Part shown: positions 16,582-23,201 of the stretch, in pieces
Position numbering within the stretch: position 1 is the stretch's first letter
How the letters are laid out: every line of letters begins with the position of its first letter
Assembly (NCBI RefSeq): GCF_000717915.1
Contig: NZ_JOCX01000044.1
Span: forward strand, 1 to 31,110
Direction of reading: 5' to 3'
Source of the DNA: Streptomyces sp. NRRL S-244
Lineage (GTDB): Bacteria > Actinomycetota > Actinomycetes > Streptomycetales > Streptomycetaceae
DNA length: 31,110 bases
The notes under the pieces: model-generated
What the model was told of the DNA's origin: nothing
Databases searched by the model: none
What the model saw: the letters and a program-made list of their open reading frames with translations, nothing else
Position numbers and translations under genes: made by a program

Positions 16582-17442
16582 ATGGACGGACGCGCACTGG
16601 AGGGAAGGGGGTCCGCCACGAACGGGGTCTGGAGTCTGGTGGTCCCGCTGAAGCCCCTGGCGGTGGCCAAGAGCCGTCTCGCGGCGGCCGTCGGCGGATC
16701 CCGCGCCGGGCTCGCGCTGGCGTTCGCGCAGGACACCGTGGCGGGGGCGCTGGCCTGCGCGGCGGTCGCGGATGTGGTGGTCGTCACGGACGACGCCGCG
16801 GCCGGAAGGGAACTGGCGCGACTGGGGGCGCGGATCGTGCCGGACGCCCCGGCCGCCGGGCTCAACGCGGCGCTGGCCCACGGGGCGCGGGAGATGCGCA
16901 GGGCCCGGCCGGGGGCGGCGGTGGCCGCGATGAACGCGGATCTGCCCGCACTGCGGCCGCCGGAATTGCTACGCGTGCTCGAAGCCGCATCCGTATTTCC
17001 CCGGGCATTTCTGGCGGACGCGGCGGGAATCGGCACGACCCTGCTTTCCGCTGCGCCGGACGTGGAATTGGCACCCTCGTTCGGAGGTCCGTCACGGGCC
17101 CGGCATTCGGCTTCTGGGGCTGCGGAAATTGCCCTCGCGGACGTCGAGAGCGTACGCCGGGACGTGGACACGGGAGCGGATCTGCGGACGGCCCTCGCCC
17201 TCGGTGTGGGCCGTCACACGGCCCGATACAGTGCCCGTATGCAGGCGACCGCGTACACGTACGACTCCCAGACCCGCAGCGGCAGCGTGCTGCTGGACGA
17301 CGGCACCCCGGTGCCCTTCGAGGCCCCGGCCTTCGAGGCGGGCGGCCTGCGGCTGCTGCGGCCCGGGCAGCGGGTCCGGATCGAGACGGACGGCGAGGGG
17401 CCGGCCCTGCGGATCACGCTGGTCACCCTGCAGACCTTCTGA
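16582..17442 (+). CDS. cofC: CofC/FbiD-type guanylyltransferase, read in frame into a small OB-like protein
   Basis: The N-terminal ~200 residues match CofC/FbiD: VPLKPLAVAKSRLA, VVVVTDDAA, MNADLPALRPPEL, GIGTTLLSA and VDTGADLRTALALG. The family makes the guanylylated phospholactate or phosphoenolpyruvate intermediate of coenzyme F420. The frame has no stop after this domain and continues into 67 residues that look like a separate small protein (see 17239-17442). ATG 16582 has no ribosome site. A strong GGAGGGAAGGGGG lies 6 nt before an in-frame ACG at 16618, where homologues appear to begin (TNGVWSLVV after the ACG), so initiation may occur at ACG. Typical CofC length is ~210-225 aa; this frame encodes 286. 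Confidence 0.82.
   Translation: MDGRALEGRGSATNGVWSLVVPLKPLAVAKSRLAAAVGGSRAGLALAFAQDTVAGALACAAVADVVVVTDDAAAGRELARLGARIVPDAPAAGLNAALAHGAREMRRARPGAAVAAMNADLPALRPPELLRVLEAASVFPRAFLADAAGIGTTLLSAAPDVELAPSFGGPSRARHSASGAAEIALADVESVRRDVDTGADLRTALALGVGRHTARYSARMQATAYTYDSQTRSGSVLLDDGTPVPFEAPAFEAGGLRLLRPGQRVRIETDGEGPALRITLVTLQTF
17227..17232 (+). promoter_or_regulatory. Internal -10 element before the small OB-like protein
   Basis: TACAGT ends 6 nt before ATG 17239, the spacing for a leaderless transcript. The -35 region is poor. It lies inside the 3' part of the cofC frame. Confidence 0.38.
17239..17442 (+). CDS. Small cold-shock/OB-like protein, possibly translated separately
   Basis: 67 aa from ATG 17239, in the same frame as cofC. 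The sequence (YTYDSQTRSGSVLLDDGTPV, then FEAGGLRLLRPGQRVRIE and LRITLVTLQTF) is all beta-like and follows the spacing of cold-shock domains (G-x-V, DDG, L-x-x-GQ-x-V-x-I-E). The RNA-binding aromatic motifs of true CspA proteins are absent. Similar small ORFs follow cofC in Streptomyces, as I recall. A -10 hexamer 6 nt upstream supports independent expression. Alternatively it is only the C-terminal domain of a fusion. Function unknown. Confidence 0.6.
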   Translation: MQATAYTYDSQTRSGSVLLDDGTPVPFEAPAFEAGGLRLLRPGQRVRIETDGEGPALRITLVTLQTF

Positions 17443-17503
17443 CCGCACCGCCGCGACCCTTCTGACCTGCACGGACACTGCGCGACAGTGCGGACAGCAC
17501 CGC

Positions 17504-17536
17504 GGGCCGGCTTCCCCAGGAGGGGGAAGCCGGCCC
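17504..17536. terminator. Bidirectional terminator between cofC and hupS
   Basis: A perfect 14-bp stem (17504-17517 with 17523-17536) with a 5-nt loop lies between convergent genes, 20 nt from the hupS stop. Confidence 0.82.
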
Positions 17537-17556
17537 GGCGTGTGTGACTCGTGGCC

Positions 17557-18228
17557 TTACTTCTTGCGGGCCGTGGTCTTCTTCGCGGTGGTCTTGCGCG
17601 CCGTCGTCTTCTTGGCGGGCGCCGTGGTCTTCGCGGTGGCCTTCTTGGCCGCCGGAGCCGTCTTCTTGGCGGTGGCGGTGGTCTTCTTCGCCGTCGCGGC
17701 GGCCTTCTTGGCCGTGGCGGTGGTCTTCTTGGCCGTCGCCGTGGTCTTCTTCGCCGCGGCGGTCTTGGCGACCACCTTCTTGGCCACGACCTTCTTGGCG
17801 GTGGTCTTCTTGGCGACCGCGGTCTTCGCCGCCGCCTTCTTGGCGGTGGTGGCCTTCTTGGCCGCGGCCTTCTTGACCGTCGCGGAAGCACCGCCGGAGA
17901 GGCTGCCCTTGGGCGCCTTCTTCACCGACACCTCGCCGCCCTTGGGCAGCTTCTTGGTGCCCGCGACCAGGTCCTTGAAGCCCTGGCCCGCGCGGAAGCG
18001 GGGAACAGAGGTCTTCTTGACCCGGACGCGCTCACCCGTCTGCGGGTTGCGGGCGTAGCGGGCCGGGCGGTCGACCTTCTCGAACGAGCCGAAGCCCGTG
18101 ACCGAGACCCGGTCGCCCGCGACCACAGCGCGGACCATCGCGTCCAGTACCGCGTCGACAGCGTCCGCGGCCTGCTGGCGGCCGCCCAGCTTGTCGGCAA
18201 TCGCTTCTACGAGCTGCGCCTTGTTCAC
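17557..18228 (-). CDS. hupS: HupS, HU-family nucleoid protein with Lys/Ala-rich tail
   Basis: A DNA-binding nucleoid protein. It has 223 aa from GTG 18228, with AAGGGGAAG upstream. Residues 1-~95 form a standard HU domain (MNKAQLVEAIADKLGG, VTGFGSFEKVDRPAR, RNPQTGERV and VPRFRAGQGFKDLV). From about residue 105 to the end a histone-H1-like tail repeats KKTTATA and AKKAAA units, rich in Lys, Ala and Thr. In Streptomyces this form compacts spore DNA and is distinct from the short HupA. A single promoter with a palindrome in the spacer lies upstream. Confidence 0.96.
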   Translation of the reverse strand: MNKAQLVEAIADKLGGRQQAADAVDAVLDAMVRAVVAGDRVSVTGFGSFEKVDRPARYARNPQTGERVRVKKTSVPRFRAGQGFKDLVAGTKKLPKGGEVSVKKAPKGSLSGGASATVKKAAAKKATTAKKAAAKTAVAKKTTAKKVVAKKVVAKTAAAKKTTATAKKTTATAKKAAATAKKTTATAKKTAPAAKKATAKTTAPAKKTTARKTTAKKTTARKK

Positions 18229-18280
18229 GTCTTCCCCTTCGGAGACTTCGCCAGAACGAATGTGTTCAAGCTTATTTCGC

Positions 18281-18309
18281 ACGTTAGGCGGATATATACC
18301 GCAAATCAA
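18281..18309 (-). promoter_or_regulatory. hupS promoter with palindromic spacer
   Basis: Minus strand: TTGATT (18309-18304), 17-nt spacer, TAACGT (18286-18281), with a predicted start near 18274 and a leader of ~46 nt. The spacer holds GCGG-7 nt-CCGC (18288-18302) with an AT-only core, a plausible operator. Confidence 0.6.
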
Positions 18310-18372
18310 ACACGAAACGGGCTAATCACCCTAGTGCCGCAACGGTGTAGGTCGTTACGGAGTTCCTTCGCA

Positions 18373-18600
18373 TCAGTCGCCTTCAGGGAATCGACCCTCG
18401 TCGAGGTCCTTCATCAACCTGTCCAGGCGCCTTGCCGCATCGGCGAGATCATGCTTCGCCGCGGCCGTGACGACCAACAGCTTCCGGGACAGCGCCATCC
18501 TTACGCCCTCCGGGACTTGCAGTGTGCGCACCCTTGTGTGTGCTTCTTTCAGCCGGTCCGCGACGAGTTCGTAGAGCTCAAGTTGACTGTCGCGTTCCAT
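18373..18600 (-). CDS. Small helical protein of unknown function
   Basis: 75 aa from ATG 18600 (MERDSQLELYELVADRLKEA). It is strongly alpha-helical by composition, with alternating charged and hydrophobic residues (RLKEAHTRVRTL, LLVVTAAAKHDLADAARRLD and LMKDLDEGRFPEGD). There are no cysteines and no recognisable domain. The helical pattern could support a two- or three-helix bundle or a short coiled coil. No ribosome site is visible; CACAAT ends 6 nt before the ATG, so the transcript may be leaderless. It lies between the leuD terminator and the hupS promoter on the same strand. I recall a conserved hypothetical gene here in other Streptomyces, but cannot name a function. Confidence 0.72.
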   Translation of the reverse strand: MERDSQLELYELVADRLKEAHTRVRTLQVPEGVRMALSRKLLVVTAAAKHDLADAARRLDRLMKDLDEGRFPEGD

Positions 18601-18606
18601 GCACAG

Positions 18607-18612
18607 ATTGTG
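18607..18612 (-). promoter_or_regulatory. -10 element of the 75-aa protein gene, leaderless
   Basis: CACAAT on the minus strand ends 6 nt before ATG 18600. No convincing -35 is seen. Confidence 0.3.
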
Positions 18613-18655
18613 CCATCTGGGGCGAGTTGTCGCCTCACGGGGCCTCAACACACGG

Positions 18656-18687
18656 CTGTGCCCCCCGCCTGAAGGCGGGGGGCACAG
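18656..18687 (-). terminator. Terminator of leuC-leuD
   Basis: A perfect 14-bp stem (18656-18669 with 18674-18687) and TGAA loop lie 50 nt past the leuD stop. Confidence 0.85.
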
Positions 18688-18737
18688 TGTTGTCGATGTG
18701 ATCACCCAGAGGTGAATAAGCGCTGATCAGGCTGGAA

Positions 18738-19331
18738 TCAGGCCCTAATCGTGCGCGGCTTGAAGCTCGGTCGGGCGCTTTCGTACGTGTCGATGTCCGC
18801 TTCGTTCTGAAGGGTGAGCGAGATGTCGTCCAGACCCTCCAGCAGGCGCCAACGGGCGTTGTCGTCGAGTTCGAACTCCGCCTCGATTCCAGCCGCGCGG
18901 ACCTGGCGGGCGACCAGGTCGACCGTCACCTCGGCGGTCGGGTCGGCCTCGGTCAGCTCCCACAGCCGGTCGACGGTCTCCTGCGGCAGGACCACCGTCA
19001 GCAGACCGTTCTTCAGCGAGTTGCCGCGGAAGATGTCGGCGAAGCGGGAGGAGATGACCGTCTTGAAGCCGAAGTTCTGCAGGGCCCAGACGGCGTGCTC
19101 GCGCGAGGAGCCGGTGCCGAAGTCGGGACCGGCGACCAGCACGGTCGCGCCCTGGCGCTCGGGGCGGTTCGTGACGAACTCGGGGTCCTTGCGCCAGGCC
19201 TCGAAGAGCCCGTCCTCGAACCCGTCGCGGGTGATCTTCTTCAGCCAGTGGGCCGGGATGATCTGGTCGGTGTCGACGTTGCTGCGGCGCAGCGGGACGG
19301 CCCGGCCGGTGTGGGTGGTGAAGGCTTCCAT
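18738..19331 (-). CDS. leuD: 3-isopropylmalate dehydratase small subunit
   Basis: Small subunit of isopropylmalate isomerase in leucine synthesis; pairs with LeuC. It has 197 aa with the LeuD pattern: [16 protein letters not shown] at the N-terminus, [37 protein letters not shown] and the swivelling-domain C-terminus. It begins 3 nt after the leuC stop; GGAG within the leuC end is 8 nt from its ATG. Confidence 0.97.
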   Translation of the reverse strand: MEAFTTHTGRAVPLRRSNVDTDQIIPAHWLKKITRDGFEDGLFEAWRKDPEFVTNRPERQGATVLVAGPDFGTGSSREHAVWALQNFGFKTVISSRFADIFRGNSLKNGLLTVVLPQETVDRLWELTEADPTAEVTVDLVARQVRAAGIEAEFELDDNARWRLLEGLDDISLTLQNEADIDTYESARPSFKPRTIRA

Positions 19332-19334
19332 GGT

Positions 19335-20759
19335 TCAGACTCCGGCGGTCGCGGTGGCGTCGGACAGGTCGGCGGGCGAGGCCAGATGGCCCAGCACCGC
19401 GGTGGCGGCGGCCACCTGCGGGGAGACCAGGTGGGTCCGCCCGCCCTTGCCCTGCCGGCCCTCGAAGTTGCGGTTGGACGTGGACGCGGAGCGCTCACCG
19501 GGGGCCAGTTGGTCGGGGTTCATGCCCAGGCACATCGAGCAGCCCGCGTGCCGCCATTCGGCGCCGGCCTCCTTGAAGACCTTGTCCAGGCCCTCCTCCA
19601 CGGCCTGCAAGGCGACCCGGACGGACCCCGGGACGACCAGCATCCGTACGCCGTCGGCGACTTTGCGGCCCTCGACGATGCCCGCGACGGCGCGCAGGTC
19701 CTCGATACGGCCGTTGGTGCAGGAACCTACGAAGACGGTGTCGACCTTGATCTCGCGCAGCGGCTGCCCGGCCGTCAACCCCATGTACTCCAGGGCCTTT
19801 TCGGCGGCGTGGCGCTCCGAAGCGTCCTCGTACGAAGCAGGGTCGGGGACGTTGGCCGACAGCGGCGCGCCCTGGCCCGGGTTGGTGCCCCAGGTGACGA
19901 ACGGCGACAGCGTGGCGCCGTCGATGACGACCTCGGCGTCGAAGACCGCGTCCTCGTCGGTGCGCAGGGTCTGCCAGTACGCGACCGCCGCGTCCCAGTC
20001 CTCGCCCTCGGGGGCGTGGTCGCGGCCCTTCAGGTACTCGAAGGTGGTCCGGTCGGGGGCGATCATGCCCGCGCGGGCGCCGGCCTCGATCGACATGTTG
20101 CAGATGGTCATGCGCGCTTCCATCGAGAGCTTCTCGATGGCCTCGCCGCGGTATTCCAGGATGTAGCCCTGGCCGCCGCCGGTGCCGATCTTCGCGATGA
20201 TCGCCAGGATCAGGTCCTTGGCGGTGACGCCCTCGGCCAGCTCGCCGGTGACGGTGATGGCCATGGTCTTCGGGCGGGCCAGCGGCAGCGTCTGGGTGGC
20301 CAGCACGTGCTCGACCTGGCTGGTGCCGATACCGAAGGCCAGCGCGCCGAAGGCGCCGTGCGTGGAGGTGTGCGAGTCACCGCAGACCACGGTGGTGCCC
20401 GGCTGGGTCAGGCCCAGCTGCGGTCCCACCACGTGGACGACGCCCTGCTCGACGTCGCCCAGGGAGTGCAGGCGTACGCCGAACTCGGCACAGTTCTTGC
20501 GCAGCGTCTCCAGCTGGGCCCGGGAGACCGGGTCCGCGATGGGCTTGTCGATGTCCAGGGTGGGGGTGTTGTGGTCCTCGGTGGCGATGGTGAGGTCCAG
20601 CCGCCGGACCTTGCGGCCGGCCTGGCGCAGGCCCTCGAAGGCCTGGGGGCTGGTCACCTCGTGCAGCAGGTGCAGATCAATGAAGAGGAGGTCGGGCTCG
20701 CCCTCGGCGCGCCGGACGACATGGTCGTCCCAGACCTTCTCCGCGAGTGTCCTACCCAT
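19335..20759 (-). CDS. leuC: 3-isopropylmalate dehydratase large subunit
   Basis: Catalytic [4Fe-4S] subunit that isomerises 2- to 3-isopropylmalate. It has 474 aa. Aconitase-family motifs: [20 protein letters not shown], the cluster ligands in [15 protein letters not shown] and [13 protein letters not shown], and [15 protein letters not shown] 20759 is preceded by GGAGGG 6 nt upstream. It is divergent from ndgR; the 119-nt gap holds a palindrome that could serve both directions. Confidence 0.97.
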   Translation of the reverse strand: MGRTLAEKVWDDHVVRRAEGEPDLLFIDLHLLHEVTSPQAFEGLRQAGRKVRRLDLTIATEDHNTPTLDIDKPIADPVSRAQLETLRKNCAEFGVRLHSLGDVEQGVVHVVGPQLGLTQPGTTVVCGDSHTSTHGAFGALAFGIGTSQVEHVLATQTLPLARPKTMAITVTGELAEGVTAKDLILAIIAKIGTGGGQGYILEYRGEAIEKLSMEARMTICNMSIEAGARAGMIAPDRTTFEYLKGRDHAPEGEDWDAAVAYWQTLRTDEDAVFDAEVVIDGATLSPFVTWGTNPGQGAPLSANVPDPASYEDASERHAAEKALEYMGLTAGQPLREIKVDTVFVGSCTNGRIEDLRAVAGIVEGRKVADGVRMLVVPGSVRVALQAVEEGLDKVFKEAGAEWRHAGCSMCLGMNPDQLAPGERSASTSNRNFEGRQGKGGRTHLVSPQVAAATAVLGHLASPADLSDATATAGV

Positions 20760-20843
20760 CGCTTTCCCTCCGGCTCACCGTCCCGGACCCAGTGGTTCGT
20801 GGACCCGTACATACAGACTCGCTGGTTCTTGGAAAAATTGAAC

Positions 20844-20872
20844 TTGCGTTTCACAGTGTGAGACGCGAATAT
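20844..20872 (+). promoter_or_regulatory. ndgR promoter, leaderless
   Basis: TTGCGT (20844-20849), 17-nt spacer and GAATAT (20867-20872) lie so that the start codon ATG at 20879 is 6 nt after the -10. No ribosome site is present. Confidence 0.5.
20846..20866. promoter_or_regulatory. Candidate NdgR operator
   Basis: A 21-bp near-palindrome: GCGTTTCACA, one central base, and TGTGAGACGC (arms match at 9 of 10). It overlaps the -35 and fills the spacer of the ndgR promoter, and lies about 90 bp upstream of leuC. NdgR is known to bind the leuC upstream region; assigning it to this palindrome is inference. Confidence 0.6.
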
Positions 20873-20878
20873 CGTTTC

Positions 20879-21595
20879 ATGGACAACTCTAGCGGCGTCG
20901 GCGTTCTCGACAAGGCAGCTCTGGTATTGAGCGCACTGGAGTCCGGTCCGGCCACCCTCGCCGGGCTGGTCGCGGCGACAGGGCTCGCACGACCCACGGC
21001 ACATCGCCTGGCCGTGGCACTGGAACACCACCGGATGGTGGCGAGGGACATGCAGGGCCGGTTCATCCTCGGACCGCGGCTGGCGGAGCTCGCCGCCGCG
21101 GCCGGCGAGGACCGCCTGCTGGCCACGGCGGGACCGGTACTCACCCACCTCCGCGACGTGACGGGCGAGAGCGCGCAGCTCTACCGCCGTCAGGGCGACA
21201 TGCGCATCTGCGTGGCCGCCGCGGAGCGGCTGTCGGGTCTGCGGGACACGGTCCCGGTGGGCTCGACGCTCCCGATGAAGGCGGGCTCGGCCGCGCAGAT
21301 CCTGATGGCCTGGGAGGAGCCCGAGCGGCTCCACCGCGGGCTACAGGGCGCGCGCTTCACGGCGACGGCCCTGTCGGGCGTACGGCGCCGCGGCTGGGCG
21401 CAGTCGATCGGCGAGCGGGAGCCCGGCGTGGCATCCGTCTCGGCGCCGGTGCGCGGACCCTCGAACCGCGTCGTGGCCGCCGTGTCGGTCTCCGGGCCGA
21501 TCGAGCGCCTGACCCGCCACCCGGGCCGGATGCACGCCCAGGCCGTCATCGACGCGGCCGCCCGCCTGTCGGAGGCCCTGCGCCGCTCCGGCTGA
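20879..21595 (+). CDS. ndgR: IclR-family regulator NdgR
   Basis: 238 aa from ATG 20879 (MDNSSGVGVLDKAALVLSAL), the usual length of NdgR/AreB. The N-terminal winged helix has TLAGLVAATGLARPTAHRLA (residues ~24-43); the IclR effector domain follows, with LYRRQGDMRICVAAAE, GSTLPMKAGSAAQILMAWE and SVSAPVRGPSNRVVAAVSVSG. In S. coelicolor and relatives NdgR/AreB controls leuCD and other amino-acid and antibiotic genes. It is divergent from leuC, and a palindrome overlaps its own promoter, suggesting autoregulation. Confidence 0.94.
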   Translation: MDNSSGVGVLDKAALVLSALESGPATLAGLVAATGLARPTAHRLAVALEHHRMVARDMQGRFILGPRLAELAAAAGEDRLLATAGPVLTHLRDVTGESAQLYRRQGDMRICVAAAERLSGLRDTVPVGSTLPMKAGSAAQILMAWEEPERLHRGLQGARFTATALSGVRRRGWAQSIGEREPGVASVSAPVRGPSNRVVAAVSVSGPIERLTRHPGRMHAQAVIDAAARLSEALRRSG

Positions 21596-21721
21596 CCTTC
21601 CGTTTCCCCACTCCCCCGGGCCCGGGGGCGCGTACGACGCCGCACACGTCCGAACACGCGCCTCCGGGCCCGCACTTGTACGGGGCTCGGGGCCGGTGCC
21701 CGGGTACGCAGGGGAACAGCA

Positions 21722-21756
21722 AAGAGGCCCTCCGCGATGAACGCGGAGGGCCTCTT
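21722..21756 (-). terminator. Terminator of the tRNA operon
   Basis: A perfect 15-bp stem (21722-21736 with 21742-21756), 5-nt loop and TTTGCTGTT tail on the minus strand lie 7 nt past the last tRNA. Confidence 0.9.
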
Positions 21757-21763
21757 CTGTGCG

Positions 21764-21836
21764 TACCCCCGACCGGATTCGAACCGGCGCTACCGCCTTG
21801 AGAGGGCGGCGTGCTAGGCCGCTACACAACGGGGGC
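21764..21836 (-). tRNA. tRNA-Glu(CTC), copy 1
   Basis: 73 nt. Acceptor GCCCCCG pairs with CGGGGGT (G1-U72 wobble) before discriminator A. The anticodon loop is CTCTCAA (anticodon CTC) on a CCGCC/GGCGG stem. The T loop is TTCGAAT. CCA is not encoded. It is identical to the other two Glu copies. Confidence 0.97.
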
Positions 21837-21851
21837 TTGCTCTGTACTGCG

Positions 21852-21923
21852 CTGGGCTACCAGGACTCGAACCTAGAACAAAGGAACCAGAAACCTTCGT
21901 GTTGCCAATTACACCATAGCCCA
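21852..21923 (-). tRNA. tRNA-Gln(CTG), copy 1
   Basis: 72 nt. Acceptor TGGGCTA/TAGCCCA with discriminator G; the first pair is U1-A72, the identity feature used by the GatCAB route. Anticodon loop TTCTGGT gives CTG. The anticodon stem is AAGGT/TCCTT, so its last pair (31-39) is U-U. CCA is not encoded. Confidence 0.95.
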
Positions 21924-21944
21924 ATGTGGTCTATACCAGACCAG

Positions 21945-22017
21945 TACCCCCGACCGGATTCGAACCGGCGCTACCGCCTTGAGAGGGCGGCGTGCTAGGC
22001 CGCTACACAACGGGGGC
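21945..22017 (-). tRNA. tRNA-Glu(CTC), copy 2
   Basis: 73 nt, identical to the copy at 21764-21836; anticodon CTC; no encoded CCA. It lies 21 nt from tRNA-Gln copy 1. Confidence 0.97.
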
Positions 22018-22081
22018 CCTAGCGATCCTGCATCAAGACGTCCGGGAGCTACCCAAGTGGAGATCTTGCGGGAAGGATCTG

Positions 22082-22154
22082 TACCCCCGACCGGATTCGA
22101 ACCGGCGCTACCGCCTTGAGAGGGCGGCGTGCTAGGCCGCTACACAACGGGGGC
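22082..22154 (-). tRNA. tRNA-Glu(CTC), copy 3
   Basis: 73 nt, identical to the other Glu copies; anticodon CTC; no encoded CCA. The 64-nt spacer to copy 2 is the longest in the cluster. Confidence 0.97.
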
Positions 22155-22181
22155 AAAGCACTGCGTTACTACTGCACTGCG

Positions 22182-22253
22182 CTGGGGTACCAGGACTCGA
22201 ACCTAGAATAAGGGAACCAGAAACCCTCGTGTTGCCAATTACACTATACCCCA
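22182..22253 (-). tRNA. tRNA-Gln(CTG), copy 2
   Basis: 72 nt. Acceptor TGGGGTA/TACCCCA, discriminator G, anticodon loop TTCTGGT (CTG). It differs from Gln copy 1 at several paired positions with compensating changes (anticodon stem AGGGT/TCCCT), again with U-U at 31-39. It is the first tRNA of the transcript. Confidence 0.95.
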
Positions 22254-22336
22254 CCGAAAGTCAACCCCCTGGGGGGCTTTTCTTTCGAGTGGCGCCTCCG
22301 TCCGGCCTTTCGGCCCGCTCCGGCGGCGCAGAAAGA

Positions 22337-22365
22337 ACATTACCGGATGCCTGACCGTGCTCCAA
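22337..22365 (-). promoter_or_regulatory. Candidate promoter of the tRNA operon, inside the HAD gene end
   Basis: Minus strand: TTGGAG (22365-22360), exactly 17 nt, TAATGT (22342-22337). The TAA of the -10 is the stop codon of the HAD gene. The predicted start is ~75 nt before the first tRNA. Confidence 0.42.
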
Positions 22366-23068
22366 AACGGGTATCCGAGGCCAGCAGCTCGGGGAGCCGG
22401 GCGAGACCTGCGATCCGGTGCACGCCGTCGGGGCCCGGCCCGCGTCCTCCGTCCCGGTCGAGCCAGACCGCGGTCAGCCCGGCGTCGCGGGCGCCGCGCG
22501 CGTCGATCTCCGGCTCGTCCCCCACGTACACGACCTCGCCCGGCGGCAGTCCGAGCGCCTCGCAGGCGGCGAGGAAGGCCTGCGCCTCCGGCTTGCTGAC
22601 GCCCAGTTCCGCCGCGCAGACCAGCACCTCGAAGCGCTCGCGCAGGCCGAGATGGCGCAGCTTCGGGTCCTGGTTGGCCGTGGAGGAGTTGGAGAGCACC
22701 CCGTGCCGGTAATCGCCCGCGAGGGCGTCCAGTACGGGCACGACGTCGGGGAACAGGGTCCAGGCGGCCTTGTAGTGGACGACGTAGCGGTCGAACCAGT
22801 CGTCGGCCTCGGCAGGACCCATCCCGGGCGCACCGAGGAAGTCCCGTACGCGGTCGCGGCGCTGCTCCTGGAAGGTCACCTCCCCGGCGGCGAAGCGGTC
22901 CCAGTGCCGGCTGGTGGTCGCCCGCCACAGCGCGAGCGCCTCCCGGGGGGACCCGTACCGCTCCGCGATGCCCTCCTCGGCGAGCCGGCGCGCGAGGCCG
23001 GCGCTGTCCGCCCCGGTGTAGTCGAACAGGGTGTCGTCGATGTCCCAGAGCACGGCGCGGATCGGCAT
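22340..23068 (-). CDS. HAD-family hydrolase (phosphatase)
   Basis: 242 aa from ATG 23068 (MPIRAVLWDIDDTLFDY). HAD motif I is DIDDT (nucleophile Asp9, acid Asp11), motif II VLSNSS, motif III lysine in GVSKPEAQAF, and motif IV GDEPEIDARGARDAG. The C1-cap region (residues ~20-90) is helical. The class resembles YjjG/PGP-like phosphatases acting on small phosphorylated metabolites or noncanonical nucleotides; the substrate cannot be told. It is downstream of gltX behind a strong terminator. Confidence 0.88.
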   Translation of the reverse strand: MPIRAVLWDIDDTLFDYTGADSAGLARRLAEEGIAERYGSPREALALWRATTSRHWDRFAAGEVTFQEQRRDRVRDFLGAPGMGPAEADDWFDRYVVHYKAAWTLFPDVVPVLDALAGDYRHGVLSNSSTANQDPKLRHLGLRERFEVLVCAAELGVSKPEAQAFLAACEALGLPPGEVVYVGDEPEIDARGARDAGLTAVWLDRDGGRGPGPDGVHRIAGLARLPELLASDTRFGARSGIR

Positions 23069-23136
23069 GTCTCCGACGCTACGACATCTCCCGGCGCCGT
23101 TTCCGAGGTTTGCCGAAGCCGACGGCCCGCAACACG

Positions 23137-23181
23137 CCTCAGGGGGCGGCGGCCGGGGGTTCCGGCTGCCGCCCCCTGAGG
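23137..23181 (-). terminator. Strong terminator of gltX
   Basis: A 20-bp stem with one mismatch (23137-23156 with 23162-23181) and a 5-nt loop begin 20 nt past the gltX stop. Confidence 0.88.
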
Positions 23182-23201
23182 GACGTACGTACGGGCGCTG
23201 C

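Noticed and set aside
17557..17900. Tandem DNA repeats in the 3' part of hupS as a CRISPR or satellite array
   Set aside because: They are codon repeats for the Lys/Ala tail with irregular unit length and no spacers.
21764..22253. tRNA cluster as an attachment site of an integrative element
   Set aside because: No integrase, excisionase or duplicated tRNA end was seen; the repeated segments are complete tRNA genes.
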